64,000 nt of DNA from Candidatus Roizmanbacteria bacterium (GTDB lineage: Bacteria > Patescibacteriota > Microgenomatia > UBA1406 > GWC2-37-13): positions 342,924-406,923 of the forward strand of contig JACRJL010000003.1 of the NCBI GenBank assembly GCA_016215445.1, in the 5' to 3' direction. Shown in pieces: positions 47,143 through 56,416 of the stretch. The first letter of the stretch is position 1. Every line of letters starts with the position of its first letter. Both the position numbers and the translations under genes were made by a program. The notes under the pieces were generated by a model that ran no database searches, was not told where the DNA came from, and was given only the letters and a program-made list of their open reading frames with translations.

Positions 47143-47419
47143 TAATACAATCATTGCCCCAGTTTTGACGGAAAAAGCGACCAACTTGGCCAAGGACAAA
47201 GTCTATATGTTTGTTGTTAATTTAAAAGCAAACAAATTTCAAATAAAAAACGTTTTGGAAAAAATTTACAAAGTAAAAGTAGAGGGAGTCAGAGTAATGA
47301 TTAGAAAAGGCAAATCAAGAAGGTCAGGGAGGAAGATGGTAGCTAAAAAGCTAACTAGTAAAAAGATTGCTTATGTCAAATTAAAAGAGGGAAAAATAGA
47401 TTTATTCCCACAAACATAA
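47132..47419 (+). CDS. rplW: 50S ribosomal protein L23
   Basis: IIAPVLTEKATNLAKDKVYMFVVNLKANKFQIKNVLEKIYKVKVEGVRVM. Confidence 0.96.
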   Translation: MKINNTIIAPVLTEKATNLAKDKVYMFVVNLKANKFQIKNVLEKIYKVKVEGVRVMIRKGKSRRSGRKMVAKKLTSKKIAYVKLKEGKIDLFPQT

Positions 47420-47422
47420 AAT

Positions 47423-48181
47423 ATGAGATTTAATAGTAAACCGGAAAAAAGCTTAATTTCTATACTGAAAAAACATTCAGGTAGGGATAACAGCGGCACA
47501 ATAAGCGTCCGTCATCAGGGAGGCAGGCAAAAAAGATTTTACCGCGAGGTTGATTTCAAGAGAGAGAAAAAAGATATTATCGGAGAAGTCGTTAGAATAG
47601 AAAAAGATCCTAATAGGAATGCTTTTTTGGCTTTAATAAAATATAAAGATAAAGAACTTAAATATATTATCCAGCCAAAGGATTTAAAGCCGGGAGATCA
47701 AGTAATAGCCAGTCAAAAGGCCGATATAAAAATTGGCAACGCGTTGCCTTTAAAAAATATTCCAATTGGTGTTTCAGTTCATAATGTGGAAATTTTTCCT
47801 GGAAAAGGAGCTCAAATCATTAGAAGCGCTGGTGCAGCAGCAGTAATTGTTGCTCATGAAGATAAATACACCCAACTGAAACTTTCTTCAGGAGAAGTCA
47901 AAAGATTTTTCAATGATTGTTGGGCAACGATAGGACAGGTAGGCAACATTGAACATAAAGACGAGATTATTGGACGAGCCGGAAGGAAAATTTTGATGGG
48001 AATCAGGCCGACTGTCCGTGGAACCGCCCAAAATCCTCGTAGCCATCCCCACGGTGGTGGTGAAGGTAGGTCAGGTGAAGGAATGCATCCTAAGACTCCT
48101 TGGGGTAAGTCAGCCAGAGGAACAAGAACTAGAAAGAAAAATCTTTGGAGTAGTCAATTAATCGTTCAGAGGAAAAAATAA
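47423..48181 (+). CDS. rplB: 50S ribosomal protein L2
   Basis: GRDNSGTISVRHQGGRQKRFYREVDFKR; NPRSHPHGGGEGRSGEG. Confidence 0.99.
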   Translation: MRFNSKPEKSLISILKKHSGRDNSGTISVRHQGGRQKRFYREVDFKREKKDIIGEVVRIEKDPNRNAFLALIKYKDKELKYIIQPKDLKPGDQVIASQKADIKIGNALPLKNIPIGVSVHNVEIFPGKGAQIIRSAGAAAVIVAHEDKYTQLKLSSGEVKRFFNDCWATIGQVGNIEHKDEIIGRAGRKILMGIRPTVRGTAQNPRSHPHGGGEGRSGEGMHPKTPWGKSARGTRTRKKNLWSSQLIVQRKK

Positions 48182-48183
48182 TT

Positions 48184-48594
48184 ATGGAAGAATCAAAAAC
48201 TTATTTAAAAAACATTTCCATACCACCAAAAAAACTCAGATTTTATTTGGCTTCGGTAAAAAAAATGAAACCAACTGACGCCATGGAACGTCTTTTCTAC
48301 GGAAGGCAAAGAGCAACGAAAGTCTTATATCAGGCTGTCAAATCAGCCGTTAGCAATGCAAAACAAACTTTAAAAGTCGATGCAGATCTGTTAAGCTTTA
48401 AGGTTCTGACGATTGAAGAAGGCCAAAAATTGAAACGTTACAGACCAGGTTCAAGAGGGTCTCCAAAGCCAGTAATCAAAAGAAAAAGCCATATTAAAAT
48501 CGTACTCATTGCCAAGGACAAGATTAAAGATAAAAAATTAGAAATTAAAAAACCCGCTTCCGTTAAATCTACGGAGAGTAAGGAAAAAAAGTAA
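48184..48594 (+). CDS. rplV: 50S ribosomal protein L22
   Basis: ISIPPKKLRFYLASVKKMKPTDAMERL...GQKLKRYRPGSRGSPKPVIKRKSHIKIVL. Confidence 0.96.
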   Translation: MEESKTYLKNISIPPKKLRFYLASVKKMKPTDAMERLFYGRQRATKVLYQAVKSAVSNAKQTLKVDADLLSFKVLTIEEGQKLKRYRPGSRGSPKPVIKRKSHIKIVLIAKDKIKDKKLEIKKPASVKSTESKEKK

Positions 48595-49232
48595 TGGGAC
48601 AAAAAGTTAATCCAAAAGGACTGAGATTGGGAATTATCTATAATTGGAATTCTCGTTGGTTTTTTTCCAATAAAAGAGCCTATAGAGAAGCTCTAAAATC
48701 TGACATCAATATTAGAAAGACATTGATGGAGAAGTTAGCTTTTGCATCAATCACACAGGTTGATATAGAGCGTGCCATTAATAAAATCACCCTGATTATT
48801 TATTCAGTAAAACCTGGAATGATCATAGGTCGAGGAGGAAAAGGATTGGAAGACATAAAAAAATATATCGCTGTCTTTTTAAAAGATACCATGCAAGGAA
48901 AGGAATCCAAGCTAGACATAAAAATTGAACCTGTAAAAAAACCATATTTAAGCGCTTATTTTGTTGCTCAGTCGATCGCAGAAAAATTAGTGAGGAATTT
49001 TCCTCATCGTTCAGTTGTCCACAATACGATGAATCGAGTTATTGAAGCTGGAGGAAAAGGTATTAAAGTCCAGTTGGGTGGTAGAATCGCCGGAGCCGAG
49101 ATATCCAGAAGAGAAAAATATTTTCAAGGAACAGTTCCTACCTCGACAATAAGAGAAGAAATTGATTTTGTTCGTTACGCGGCCTTGACTAAATCGGGTT
49201 ATGTAGGTGTAAAAGTTTGGCTCTGTAAATAA
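48594..49232 (+). CDS. rpsC: 30S ribosomal protein S3
   Basis: MGQKVNPKGLRLGIIYNWNSRWF; KPGMIIGRGGKGLEDIKK. Confidence 0.98.
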   Translation: MGQKVNPKGLRLGIIYNWNSRWFFSNKRAYREALKSDINIRKTLMEKLAFASITQVDIERAINKITLIIYSVKPGMIIGRGGKGLEDIKKYIAVFLKDTMQGKESKLDIKIEPVKKPYLSAYFVAQSIAEKLVRNFPHRSVVHNTMNRVIEAGGKGIKVQLGGRIAGAEISRREKYFQGTVPTSTIREEIDFVRYAALTKSGYVGVKVWLCK

Positions 49233-49234
49233 TT

Positions 49235-49645
49235 ATGTTGGCACCAAAAAGACAAAAATATAGAAAACAGTTTAGGGGAATTTGGAGAAGAATAGCCACT
49301 AAGGGCGATAAGTTAAATTTTGGTAATTACGGTTTAAAAACAGTAATTAGAGGTTGGATTAAGGATAAAGAAATAGAATCAGTAAGAGTTGTTCTTGCCA
49401 GGGCTACCAAAAAATACGGAAAGTTTTGGATTAGAATCTTTCCGGATAAACCTTATACGCAGAAACCGCCAGAAGTTACCATGGGAGCAGGAAAGGGCGA
49501 TGTAGCTTATTTTGTCGCCTCAGTAGTTCCGGGAAGAGTTTTATTTGAAATTGACGGATTGAGCAAAGAAGAAAGTATCGAGGTTTTGAGGAATGTCTCC
49601 TCAAAACTTTCAGTAAAAACAAAAGTTGTCACTAAATCATCATGA
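49235..49645 (+). CDS. rplP: 50S ribosomal protein L16
   Basis: MLAPKRQKYRKQFRG...RIFPDKPYTQKPPEVTMGAGKGDVAYFVASVVPGRVLFEIDG. Confidence 0.98.
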   Translation: MLAPKRQKYRKQFRGIWRRIATKGDKLNFGNYGLKTVIRGWIKDKEIESVRVVLARATKKYGKFWIRIFPDKPYTQKPPEVTMGAGKGDVAYFVASVVPGRVLFEIDGLSKEESIEVLRNVSSKLSVKTKVVTKSS

Positions 49646-49863
49646 AAAAATTAGTCAAAGAAATCAAGGATAAAACAATAAACGAATTAGAAAAGCAAAT
49701 AGTTTTGTCGGTTGAAGAAATAGCCAAATTGAAACTATCAGAGAAATCAACACCAGTAAAAGATAGCAATTCGATAGCTAAAAAAAGAAAACATCTGGCT
49801 GTTTTATTGACGGTTTTGAGCGAGAAAAAAGAAGTTGAAAGTTTACAAAATAAAAAAGTATGA
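49642..49863 (+). CDS. rpmC: 50S ribosomal protein L29
   Basis: Position between rplP and rpsQ; short helical Lys/Glu-rich protein. Confidence 0.85.
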   Translation: MKKLVKEIKDKTINELEKQIVLSVEEIAKLKLSEKSTPVKDSNSIAKKRKHLAVLLTVLSEKKEVESLQNKKV

Positions 49864-50096
49864 AAAAAACCTTGATTGGAAAAGTAGTTTCAGCAAAGAT
49901 GCAGAAAACAGTGGTTATTAGAGTGGAAAGAAAATTTATTCATCCTAGATATAGAAAAGTCATCATTCGCCATCAGAAATATAAAGCCCACAATGAAAAT
50001 CTAGATTTGAAGATAGGCGATAAAGTAGTAATTGAAGAAATAAAACCAATTTCTAAAGATAAACATTTTCAAGTTAGAGAAAAGTTAAAGGTTTAA
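49860..50096 (+). CDS. rpsQ: 30S ribosomal protein S17
   Basis: KTLIGKVVSAKMQKTVVIRVERKFIHPRYRKVIIRHQKYKAHNE. Confidence 0.96.
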   Translation: MKKTLIGKVVSAKMQKTVVIRVERKFIHPRYRKVIIRHQKYKAHNENLDLKIGDKVVIEEIKPISKDKHFQVREKLKV

Positions 50097-50097
50097 T

Positions 50098-50472
50098 ATG
50101 TTACAAATAAGATCAATTTTAAATGTAGCTGACAATACCGGTGCAAAATCTGTCGCCTTGATAGGAATGTCTGGTAAAGGTAACCGAAAATATGCATATC
50201 TTGGTGAAATGATTAATGTTGTAGTTAAAGAAGCCATTCCATATGCAGCTGTAAAAAAAAGTGAAGTTTTACAAGCTGTTATCGTACGGACACGAAAAGA
50301 AAAAAGAAGAAAAGATGGTAGCTATATAAGATTTGACGACAACGCATGTGTAATTTTAGCTAGTAAGGAAGTAAAAGATCCTAAGGGTACAAGAATTTTT
50401 GGCCCAATTGCCAAAGAAATTAAGGACAATGGTTTTTCCAAAATTGCCAGTTTAGCAGAAGAAATTTATTAA
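50098..50472 (+). CDS. rplN: 50S ribosomal protein L14
   Basis: MLQIRSILNVADNTGAKSVALIGM; RIFGPIAKEI. Confidence 0.98.
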   Translation: MLQIRSILNVADNTGAKSVALIGMSGKGNRKYAYLGEMINVVVKEAIPYAAVKKSEVLQAVIVRTRKEKRRKDGSYIRFDDNACVILASKEVKDPKGTRIFGPIAKEIKDNGFSKIASLAEEIY

Positions 50473-50473
50473 T

Positions 50474-50779
50474 ATGAAAATCAAAAAGGGAGACAAAATC
50501 AGAGTGATGGTTGGAAAAGACAAAGGCCGTGAAGGGGTAGTGGAAAAAACCTATAAAAAATCAAAAAAAATATTAGTTCAAGGAACAAATCTTTATAAGC
50601 GACACTTGAAAAAGAATGAGCAACAGCCGCAAGGAGGCATAGTTGATGTTCCTCGACCTATTGATCTGTCGAAAGTAGCTTTGATTTGTCCGAAATGTGG
50701 AAAGGCCGCTAGAGTTGGTTTTAAAGTAGAGAAAAATAAAAAATACCGAGTTTGTAAAAAGTGTGACAGCAAAATATAA
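50474..50779 (+). CDS. rplX: 50S ribosomal protein L24
   Basis: KIKKGDKIRVMVGKDKGREGVVEK; C-terminal CPKCGKAARVGFKVE...CKKC. Confidence 0.97.
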   Translation: MKIKKGDKIRVMVGKDKGREGVVEKTYKKSKKILVQGTNLYKRHLKKNEQQPQGGIVDVPRPIDLSKVALICPKCGKAARVGFKVEKNKKYRVCKKCDSKI

Positions 50780-50780
50780 T

Positions 50781-51317
50781 ATGACACTTAAAGAATATTA
50801 CAATCAGGAGTTACGAAAAAAATTAATGGCTGACCTTAAAATCACCAATATAATGGCGGTTCCTAAGGTAGTCAAAATAGTGGTTAATGTCGGAGCCGGC
50901 GAAGCAACCGTAAATAAAGGTGTCATGGAAAAAATTAAAGAACAGATGTCTTTGATAACAGGTCAAAATCCAGTTATCACTAAGGCAAGAATATCAGTTT
51001 CTGCCTTTAAATTAAGGAAAGGTTTTCCAATTGGAGTCAAAGTAACTTTAAGGGGTAAGAGAATGGATAATTTTTTGGAAAAGTTTGTAAAAATCATTAT
51101 TCCTCGGTTAAGAGATTTTAAAGGAATCGCAGAAAGAAATATTGACCAGAATGGCAATTTAAATGTCGGTTTGACCGAACAAACTATTTTTCCCGAAGTT
51201 GAGTTTGATAAAATTGATAAAACTAGAGGTCTAGAAGTCACAATAGTTACAAACGCGAAAAGTCACGAAAAAGGTAAGAAATTATTTGAGTTATTAGGAG
51301 TTCCATTTAGGAAATAA
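50781..51317 (+). CDS. rplE: 50S ribosomal protein L5
   Basis: [50 protein letters not shown]. Start at MTLKEYY preferred. Confidence 0.98.
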   Translation: MTLKEYYNQELRKKLMADLKITNIMAVPKVVKIVVNVGAGEATVNKGVMEKIKEQMSLITGQNPVITKARISVSAFKLRKGFPIGVKVTLRGKRMDNFLEKFVKIIIPRLRDFKGIAERNIDQNGNLNVGLTEQTIFPEVEFDKIDKTRGLEVTIVTNAKSHEKGKKLFELLGVPFRK

Positions 51318-51318
51318 T

Positions 51319-51504
51319 ATGGCAAAAACATCAGATGAAGTAAAGTTTAGAAAAAAACAGAAATATCAAATTCGTTATCGTAACCGTTGTCCTTTTTGCG
51401 GACGGGCACGCGGTTATATGAGGCGATTTGGAATGTGCCGGATTTGTTTTAGAGAAAGAGCATTAAACGGGGAAATCCCCGGAGTTAGAAAAATTTCTTG
51501 GTAA
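51319..51504 (+). CDS. rpsZ: 30S ribosomal protein S14 type Z
   Basis: [40 protein letters not shown]. Confidence 0.98.
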   Translation: MAKTSDEVKFRKKQKYQIRYRNRCPFCGRARGYMRRFGMCRICFRERALNGEIPGVRKISW

Positions 51505-51521
51505 ACCGAAAGGGTTAATAT

Positions 51522-51806
51522 ATGAGTAGATCACTTAAAAAAGGACCGTACATTGATGAAAATCTTTTGAAAAAGATCATGAGACAGAAAGAAGCGAGGA
51601 CTAATGATATAATCAAGACCTGGTCGCGAGATTCTCAGATATCACCAGAATTCGTTGGTCACAATATTGCCGTTCATAACGGTAGGAAATTTATTGAAGT
51701 ATTTATATCGGAAAATATGGTTGGTCACCGTTTGGGGGAATTTTCTCCTACTCGTACATTTAGAAGTCATGGAAAAGTGACCAAGAAAATAGTCGAAGCG
51801 ACTTAA
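51522..51806 (+). CDS. rpsS: 30S ribosomal protein S19 (relocated)
   Basis: [19 protein letters not shown]...[46 protein letters not shown]. Confidence 0.98.
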   Translation: MSRSLKKGPYIDENLLKKIMRQKEARTNDIIKTWSRDSQISPEFVGHNIAVHNGRKFIEVFISENMVGHRLGEFSPTRTFRSHGKVTKKIVEAT

Positions 51807-51810
51807 TAAT

Positions 51811-52206
51811 ATGGAAAACTCAGTTAACGATCTAATAATTCGGATTAAAAACGGTTATATGGCGAGAAAAGTAACTATTTTGTCGCCTCATAGCGGATTT
51901 AGGGAAGAAGTTTTAAAAAAACTTACCGAACTTAAATTCATCAAAGGTTATAAAATCGATAAAATCATAAAAGATCAGTTCAAAGAAATCACTATAGAGT
52001 TGCTTTATGATAAAGGACAGCCCGCAATGACGGATGTGAAAATATTTTCTAAACCAGGTAGCCGATATTATGTTTCTTACCGGGACTTGAAGCCGGTTTT
52101 GAGCGGGTATGGTTTTTCTATAATTTCGTCTTCATTCGGCATTGTTACTGATAAAGAAGCAAAAACTAAAAAATTAGGCGGAGAGTTATTATTTAATATT
52201 TGGTAA
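51811..52206 (+). CDS. rpsH: 30S ribosomal protein S8
   Basis: NDLIIRIKNGYMARK; SKPGSRYYVSYRDLKPVLSGYGFSIISSSFGIVTDKEAK. Confidence 0.95.
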   Translation: MENSVNDLIIRIKNGYMARKVTILSPHSGFREEVLKKLTELKFIKGYKIDKIIKDQFKEITIELLYDKGQPAMTDVKIFSKPGSRYYVSYRDLKPVLSGYGFSIISSSFGIVTDKEAKTKKLGGELLFNIW

Positions 52207-52207
52207 C

Positions 52208-52762
52208 ATGTCAAAAATAGGTCAGAAACACATCGAAGTTCCGTCAGCTGTCAATGTCTCCATCAATCAAAAGAATGTAATCGTAAAAGGACTAGAAGGC
52301 GAACTGACGATTGTTCTGCCCGATAAATTAGAGGCAATTAGGCAAGAGAATAATTTGATTATTAAAAGAGACGGCGAAGATAAAAAAACCAAATCAATCC
52401 ACGGACTTTATCGTCAACTTGTTAGCAATGCGGTCACTGGAGTCCAGAAATTATGGGAGAAAAGATTAAAAGTCGTTGGGACAGGTTTTAGCGTCAAACT
52501 AGATAAAGAAGATTTAGTTTTTAAAGTAGGCTATTCGCATTTGGTTGTATATAAAAAGGTTCCTGGAATTAAATTCAAAGTAGAAGGTAATAATATAGCT
52601 GTAGTGTTAGGTAGCGATAAGCAACTAGTTGGAGAAGTCGCCTATCAGATAAAAATATTAAAGAAACCCGATGTCTATAAGGGTAAAGGGATACAATATG
52701 AAGGAGAAAAATTAAGAATTAAGCCAGGTAAAAAAGCCAAGGCCGCAGGAGCGCCGGCATAA
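52208..52762 (+). CDS. rplF: 50S ribosomal protein L6
   Basis: MSKIGQKHIEVPSAVNVSINQKNVIVKGLEGEL; PDVYKGKGIQYEGEKLRIKPGKKAKAAG. Confidence 0.97.
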   Translation: MSKIGQKHIEVPSAVNVSINQKNVIVKGLEGELTIVLPDKLEAIRQENNLIIKRDGEDKKTKSIHGLYRQLVSNAVTGVQKLWEKRLKVVGTGFSVKLDKEDLVFKVGYSHLVVYKKVPGIKFKVEGNNIAVVLGSDKQLVGEVAYQIKILKKPDVYKGKGIQYEGEKLRIKPGKKAKAAGAPA

Positions 52763-52764
52763 TT

Positions 52765-53121
52765 ATGGGAAAAGTAAACTTAAACAATAAGACTAGAAAG
52801 AGAAGACGAGTCAGCTCCATCATTAATGGGACTGAAAAAAGGCCTAGGATTTCTGTATTTAGATCGAACCATTATATTTATGCCCAGGCAATCGATGACG
52901 AAAAAAAAATGACTTTGGCTGCCTCATCTAGTCTCAGTTTCAAAAAGGAATCCCCGGCAAAGAAGAAAACAGAAGAAGCCAAACTAGTCGGATTAAATTT
53001 AGCCAAAGCCTTGAAAGATAAAAAAATAGATGAAGCCGTTTATGACAGAAATATTTACATATATAAAGGAAGAATTAAAAATTTGGCAGAAGGATTAAGA
53101 GAGGGAGGAATAAAAATATGA
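52765..53121 (+). CDS. rplR: 50S ribosomal protein L18
   Basis: KRPRISVFRSNHYIYAQAIDDEKKMTLAASSS. Confidence 0.95.
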   Translation: MGKVNLNNKTRKRRRVSSIINGTEKRPRISVFRSNHYIYAQAIDDEKKMTLAASSSLSFKKESPAKKKTEEAKLVGLNLAKALKDKKIDEAVYDRNIYIYKGRIKNLAEGLREGGIKI

Positions 53122-53573
53122 TTCCTGAAAGAAACATGGAAGAAAAAAAATTAGAAGAAAAAGTTCTTCTTATCCGCCGGGTTTCTAAAAAAATTACCGG
53201 AGGAAATTATGTGACTTTTTCAGCTCTTGTTGTAGTTGGTGACAAAAAAGGTAAAGTTGGAATTGGTTTAGGAAGAGCTCAAGAAGTACCACCAGCAATT
53301 CAAAAAGCAATCACTTATGCGAAAAAGCATATGATCACGGTTCCTATCAAAAATAAAACGATTCCTCACGAAGTCAGATTGAAATATAAAGCGTCAAGAA
53401 TTCTTCTTAAACCAGCTCCCGAAGGCACAGGGCTGAAAGTGGGAAGCGTCACTAGAGTTATTCTCGATTTGGCCGGAGTTGAAAATGCTTCGGGAAAGAT
53501 TATCAGATCGAGAAATCAAGTCGTCAATACTTATGCGGTTATGAAAGCATTACAAATGTTTAAACATGTATGA
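53118..53573 (+). CDS. rpsE: 30S ribosomal protein S5
   Basis: [45 protein letters not shown]. Confidence 0.98.
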   Translation: MIPERNMEEKKLEEKVLLIRRVSKKITGGNYVTFSALVVVGDKKGKVGIGLGRAQEVPPAIQKAITYAKKHMITVPIKNKTIPHEVRLKYKASRILLKPAPEGTGLKVGSVTRVILDLAGVENASGKIIRSRNQVVNTYAVMKALQMFKHV

Positions 53574-53842
53574 CAGACTTTCTAAGTAATCTTCCGAAAA
53601 TAGCTTTAAATAAAAAAAAGAGACTGGGTCGGGGATTGGGTAGCGGAAAAGGGTCTAAATCTGGTCGGGGAACTACCCGTCACCAAAAAGCCAGGGAAAG
53701 TATACCTCTCCACTTTGAAGGAGGTCAAGGAAGAATGGTAAAGCGGTTCCCGCTTCTTCGAGGAAAAGGTAAAAATAAAACTAGAGTCAGCGATAAATTA
53801 AGAAAAAGGAAGTATTATGAAAAAAATCCTGGAAAAAATTAA
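53570..53842 (+). CDS. rplO: 50S ribosomal protein L15 (short)
   Basis: [52 protein letters not shown]; between rpsE and secY. Confidence 0.92.
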   Translation: MTDFLSNLPKIALNKKKRLGRGLGSGKGSKSGRGTTRHQKARESIPLHFEGGQGRMVKRFPLLRGKGKNKTRVSDKLRKRKYYEKNPGKN

Positions 53843-55103
53843 CCAAGTTTTCAACGATCCTGAACTAAAAAGAAAGGTTTTGTTTACCTTATTTATTTTC
53901 TTGGCATTTAGATTGTTTGCTTTCTTGCCTGTTCCTGTAATCGATCTAGCCAAATTAAAGTCTTTATTCGCCTCCAATCAATTTTTGTCTCTACTCGACA
54001 TTTTCTCGGGAGGAACGTTGATAAATTTTTCAGTAATGGCTTTAGGTTTAAATCCTTATATAAACGCTTCAATCGTTCTTCAACTATTGACCGTGATGAT
54101 ACCTTCGTTGGAACAACTTTCTAAAGAAGGTGAGTATGGCCGCCACAAAATTAATCAGTACACAAGGTTCTTAACTGCTCCTTTGACTATTGTTCAGTCA
54201 ATTGGGATCTTTGTTCTTTTAAGAAATCAAAAAATAATTGGTAGCCTGTCGCCGCTTGAGTTTTTTTCTTTTATTCTAACTATGGTGGCGGGCACTTTTA
54301 TTTTAGTCTGGTTTGGTGAATTGATTTCGGAGTATGGTTTGGGTAATGGTATTTCTCTTCTTATCTTGGCTGGAATCGTCGGTCGGTTACCCGTGATTCT
54401 TTCTCAGACCGCAGCTGTTTTCAATCAAGAAATGGTCTTTAATACAATAATTTTTCTGATTTTGGCTGTGGTCGTGGTTGCTTCGATTGTTTTTATAAAC
54501 GAGGCTGTCAGAAAAATTCCCGTCTATTATGCTAAAAGGATCAAGGGTAATCGTCTTTATCAGGGAGCTTCTAATTTTCTTCCTTTAAAATTAAACCAAG
54601 CAGGAGTGATTCCGATTATTTTCGCTGTTTCCTTTGTTCTTTTTCCCCAGCTGATGGGCAACTTCCTTGTTAGCGTAAAAAACGCAAACTTGGCTGCCGT
54701 GGGCAGATTCTTGGTTACCTTCTTTTCACCGGCAGGATTTTTCTATAATTTTTTCTACTTCATACTTGTCATTGGTTTTACATATTTTTATACTGTAGTC
54801 GTTTTTAATCCGCAAAAAATCAGCGACGAAATTCAAAAACACGGCGGATTTATCCCAGGCATCCGTCCTGGATTGGCGACCAAAGAATACCTTGAAAAAA
54901 TTCTTTATAAAATTACGAGTGTCGGAGCCGTCTTTTTAGGTGTAATTGCGGTCATGCCTGTATTGATGTCAAAACTGACAGGTTTAACCAGTTTGGTTAT
55001 TGGCGGCACAGGAATTTTGATAGTAGTTTCCGTAATTCTGGAAACCTTCAAAATGGTTGAAGCGCAGCTTGTCATGAAAAGTTATGATAAGTTTATAAAA
55101 TAA
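53817..55103 (+). CDS. secY: preprotein translocase subunit SecY
   Basis: [63 protein letters not shown]. Confidence 0.98.
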   Translation: MKKILEKINQVFNDPELKRKVLFTLFIFLAFRLFAFLPVPVIDLAKLKSLFASNQFLSLLDIFSGGTLINFSVMALGLNPYINASIVLQLLTVMIPSLEQLSKEGEYGRHKINQYTRFLTAPLTIVQSIGIFVLLRNQKIIGSLSPLEFFSFILTMVAGTFILVWFGELISEYGLGNGISLLILAGIVGRLPVILSQTAAVFNQEMVFNTIIFLILAVVVVASIVFINEAVRKIPVYYAKRIKGNRLYQGASNFLPLKLNQAGVIPIIFAVSFVLFPQLMGNFLVSVKNANLAAVGRFLVTFFSPAGFFYNFFYFILVIGFTYFYTVVVFNPQKISDEIQKHGGFIPGIRPGLATKEYLEKILYKITSVGAVFLGVIAVMPVLMSKLTGLTSLVIGGTGILIVVSVILETFKMVEAQLVMKSYDKFIK

Positions 55104-55106
55104 ATT

Positions 55107-55280
55107 ATGGCCAAAAAAGGTTCGAGAATTCTCATTGGTTTGATGTGTGAAGTTTGTAAGTCTTTAAATTATGTCGTGACTAAAAATAAGATAAACACGA
55201 CAGCTTCATTAAAAATGAAAAAATATTGCCGAAAGTGCAAGAAACACACATCTCATAAGGAAACAAAAAAATTAGATTAA
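55107..55280 (+). CDS. rpmG: 50S ribosomal protein L33 (zinc-ribbon form), 57 aa
   Basis: Read by hand: MAKKGSRILIGLMCEVCKSLNYVVTKNKINTTASLKMKKYCRKCKKHTSHKETKKLD. Below the ORF track cutoff. Confidence 0.9.
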   Translation: MAKKGSRILIGLMCEVCKSLNYVVTKNKINTTASLKMKKYCRKCKKHTSHKETKKLD

Positions 55281-55285
55281 ATAAT

Positions 55286-56416
55286 ATGAAATTAGTTTTA
55301 ATCGGAATTCAAGGTTCAGGAAAATCTACTCAGGGAAATTTATTGTCAAAACAACTTAGCATTCCATATCTATCAACCGGTCACATTTTTAGACAGTTGG
55401 CGAAAGAAAAAACAAAACTAGGCCACTATATAAAAGTGGTTATGAATACAGGTTTATTAATACCTGACGAAAAAACAATCGAGATTGTCAATTCTTATCT
55501 TTCTCGATCAGAATACAAAAGAGGCTATATACTTGACGGTTTTCCAAGAACAATAAATCAAGCAAAAAAATTTGTTAACAATGTTGACAAGGTTATATAC
55601 TTAGAAATTCCTGATAAAGAAGCCATCTATCGACTTGTCTATAGGAATAGTGAAGCGAGGGAAGATGAAACCATTCCAGCGATAAAAAAAAGAATAGAAT
55701 CTTTCAAAAAATTTACCCTACCTGTCTTAGAATTTTATAGAAAAGAAAAAAAATTAGTTGAACTCGACGGGACTCAAACCATTGATATAGTTAATCAGGA
55801 GATCTTAAAAAGCCTAGGAAAACAACTTGTTAAAAATAAAATAGAAAATTGGGCTGTCAAGAACAAAAGGATCATAGCTATAGTTGGTTTGCCTGGTGTC
55901 GGGAAGACAGATGCTACTGATTTTTTTAAAAAACAAGGCGTTCCCTCAATTTCTTTTGGGGAAGTTATAAATGAGTATATAGAAAAAAATCATTTACCCC
56001 ATATTGAAAAAACTCATAAAAAGGTTCGTTTAGAATTAAGACAAAAGCAGGGGATGGCCGCTATGGCCGTCTTGAATGAAGATAAAATTAAAAAAGCTTT
56101 AAAACAAAATACAGTTATAGTTATTGATGGGTTAAGATCATGGCAAGAATACGTTTATTTAAAGAAAGTCTTTCCTAAGGTCAAAATTTATTTGCTGGCA
56201 ATTTATGCGGATAAACATTTGAGGTGGGTTCGATCGATTAAAAGATCAAAAAGAAATAAACTTTATGGAGAAGAAAGGGATTTAAACGAGCTCATAGGAA
56301 TTAATATGGCACCGACAATAGCCTATGCTGATTTCCTTATTAAAAATAACTTTTCGTTGGAAGATTTCCATGATAAATTAGAAGAAGTTTATAGAACGAT
56401 TTATTATACAGAATGA
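55286..56416 (+). CDS. adk: adenylate kinase fused to a second P-loop NMP-kinase-like domain (UPF0200/dephospho-CoA kinase-like)
   Basis: Domain 1 GIQGSGKSTQGNLLSKQLSIPYLSTGHIFRQL...GYILDGFPRTINQA. Domain 2 IIAIVGLPGVGKTDATDFFKKQGVPSISFGEVINEYI...VIVIDGLRSWQEYVYLKK. Confidence 0.88.
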   Translation: MKLVLIGIQGSGKSTQGNLLSKQLSIPYLSTGHIFRQLAKEKTKLGHYIKVVMNTGLLIPDEKTIEIVNSYLSRSEYKRGYILDGFPRTINQAKKFVNNVDKVIYLEIPDKEAIYRLVYRNSEAREDETIPAIKKRIESFKKFTLPVLEFYRKEKKLVELDGTQTIDIVNQEILKSLGKQLVKNKIENWAVKNKRIIAIVGLPGVGKTDATDFFKKQGVPSISFGEVINEYIEKNHLPHIEKTHKKVRLELRQKQGMAAMAVLNEDKIKKALKQNTVIVIDGLRSWQEYVYLKKVFPKVKIYLLAIYADKHLRWVRSIKRSKRNKLYGEERDLNELIGINMAPTIAYADFLIKNNFSLEDFHDKLEEVYRTIYYTE

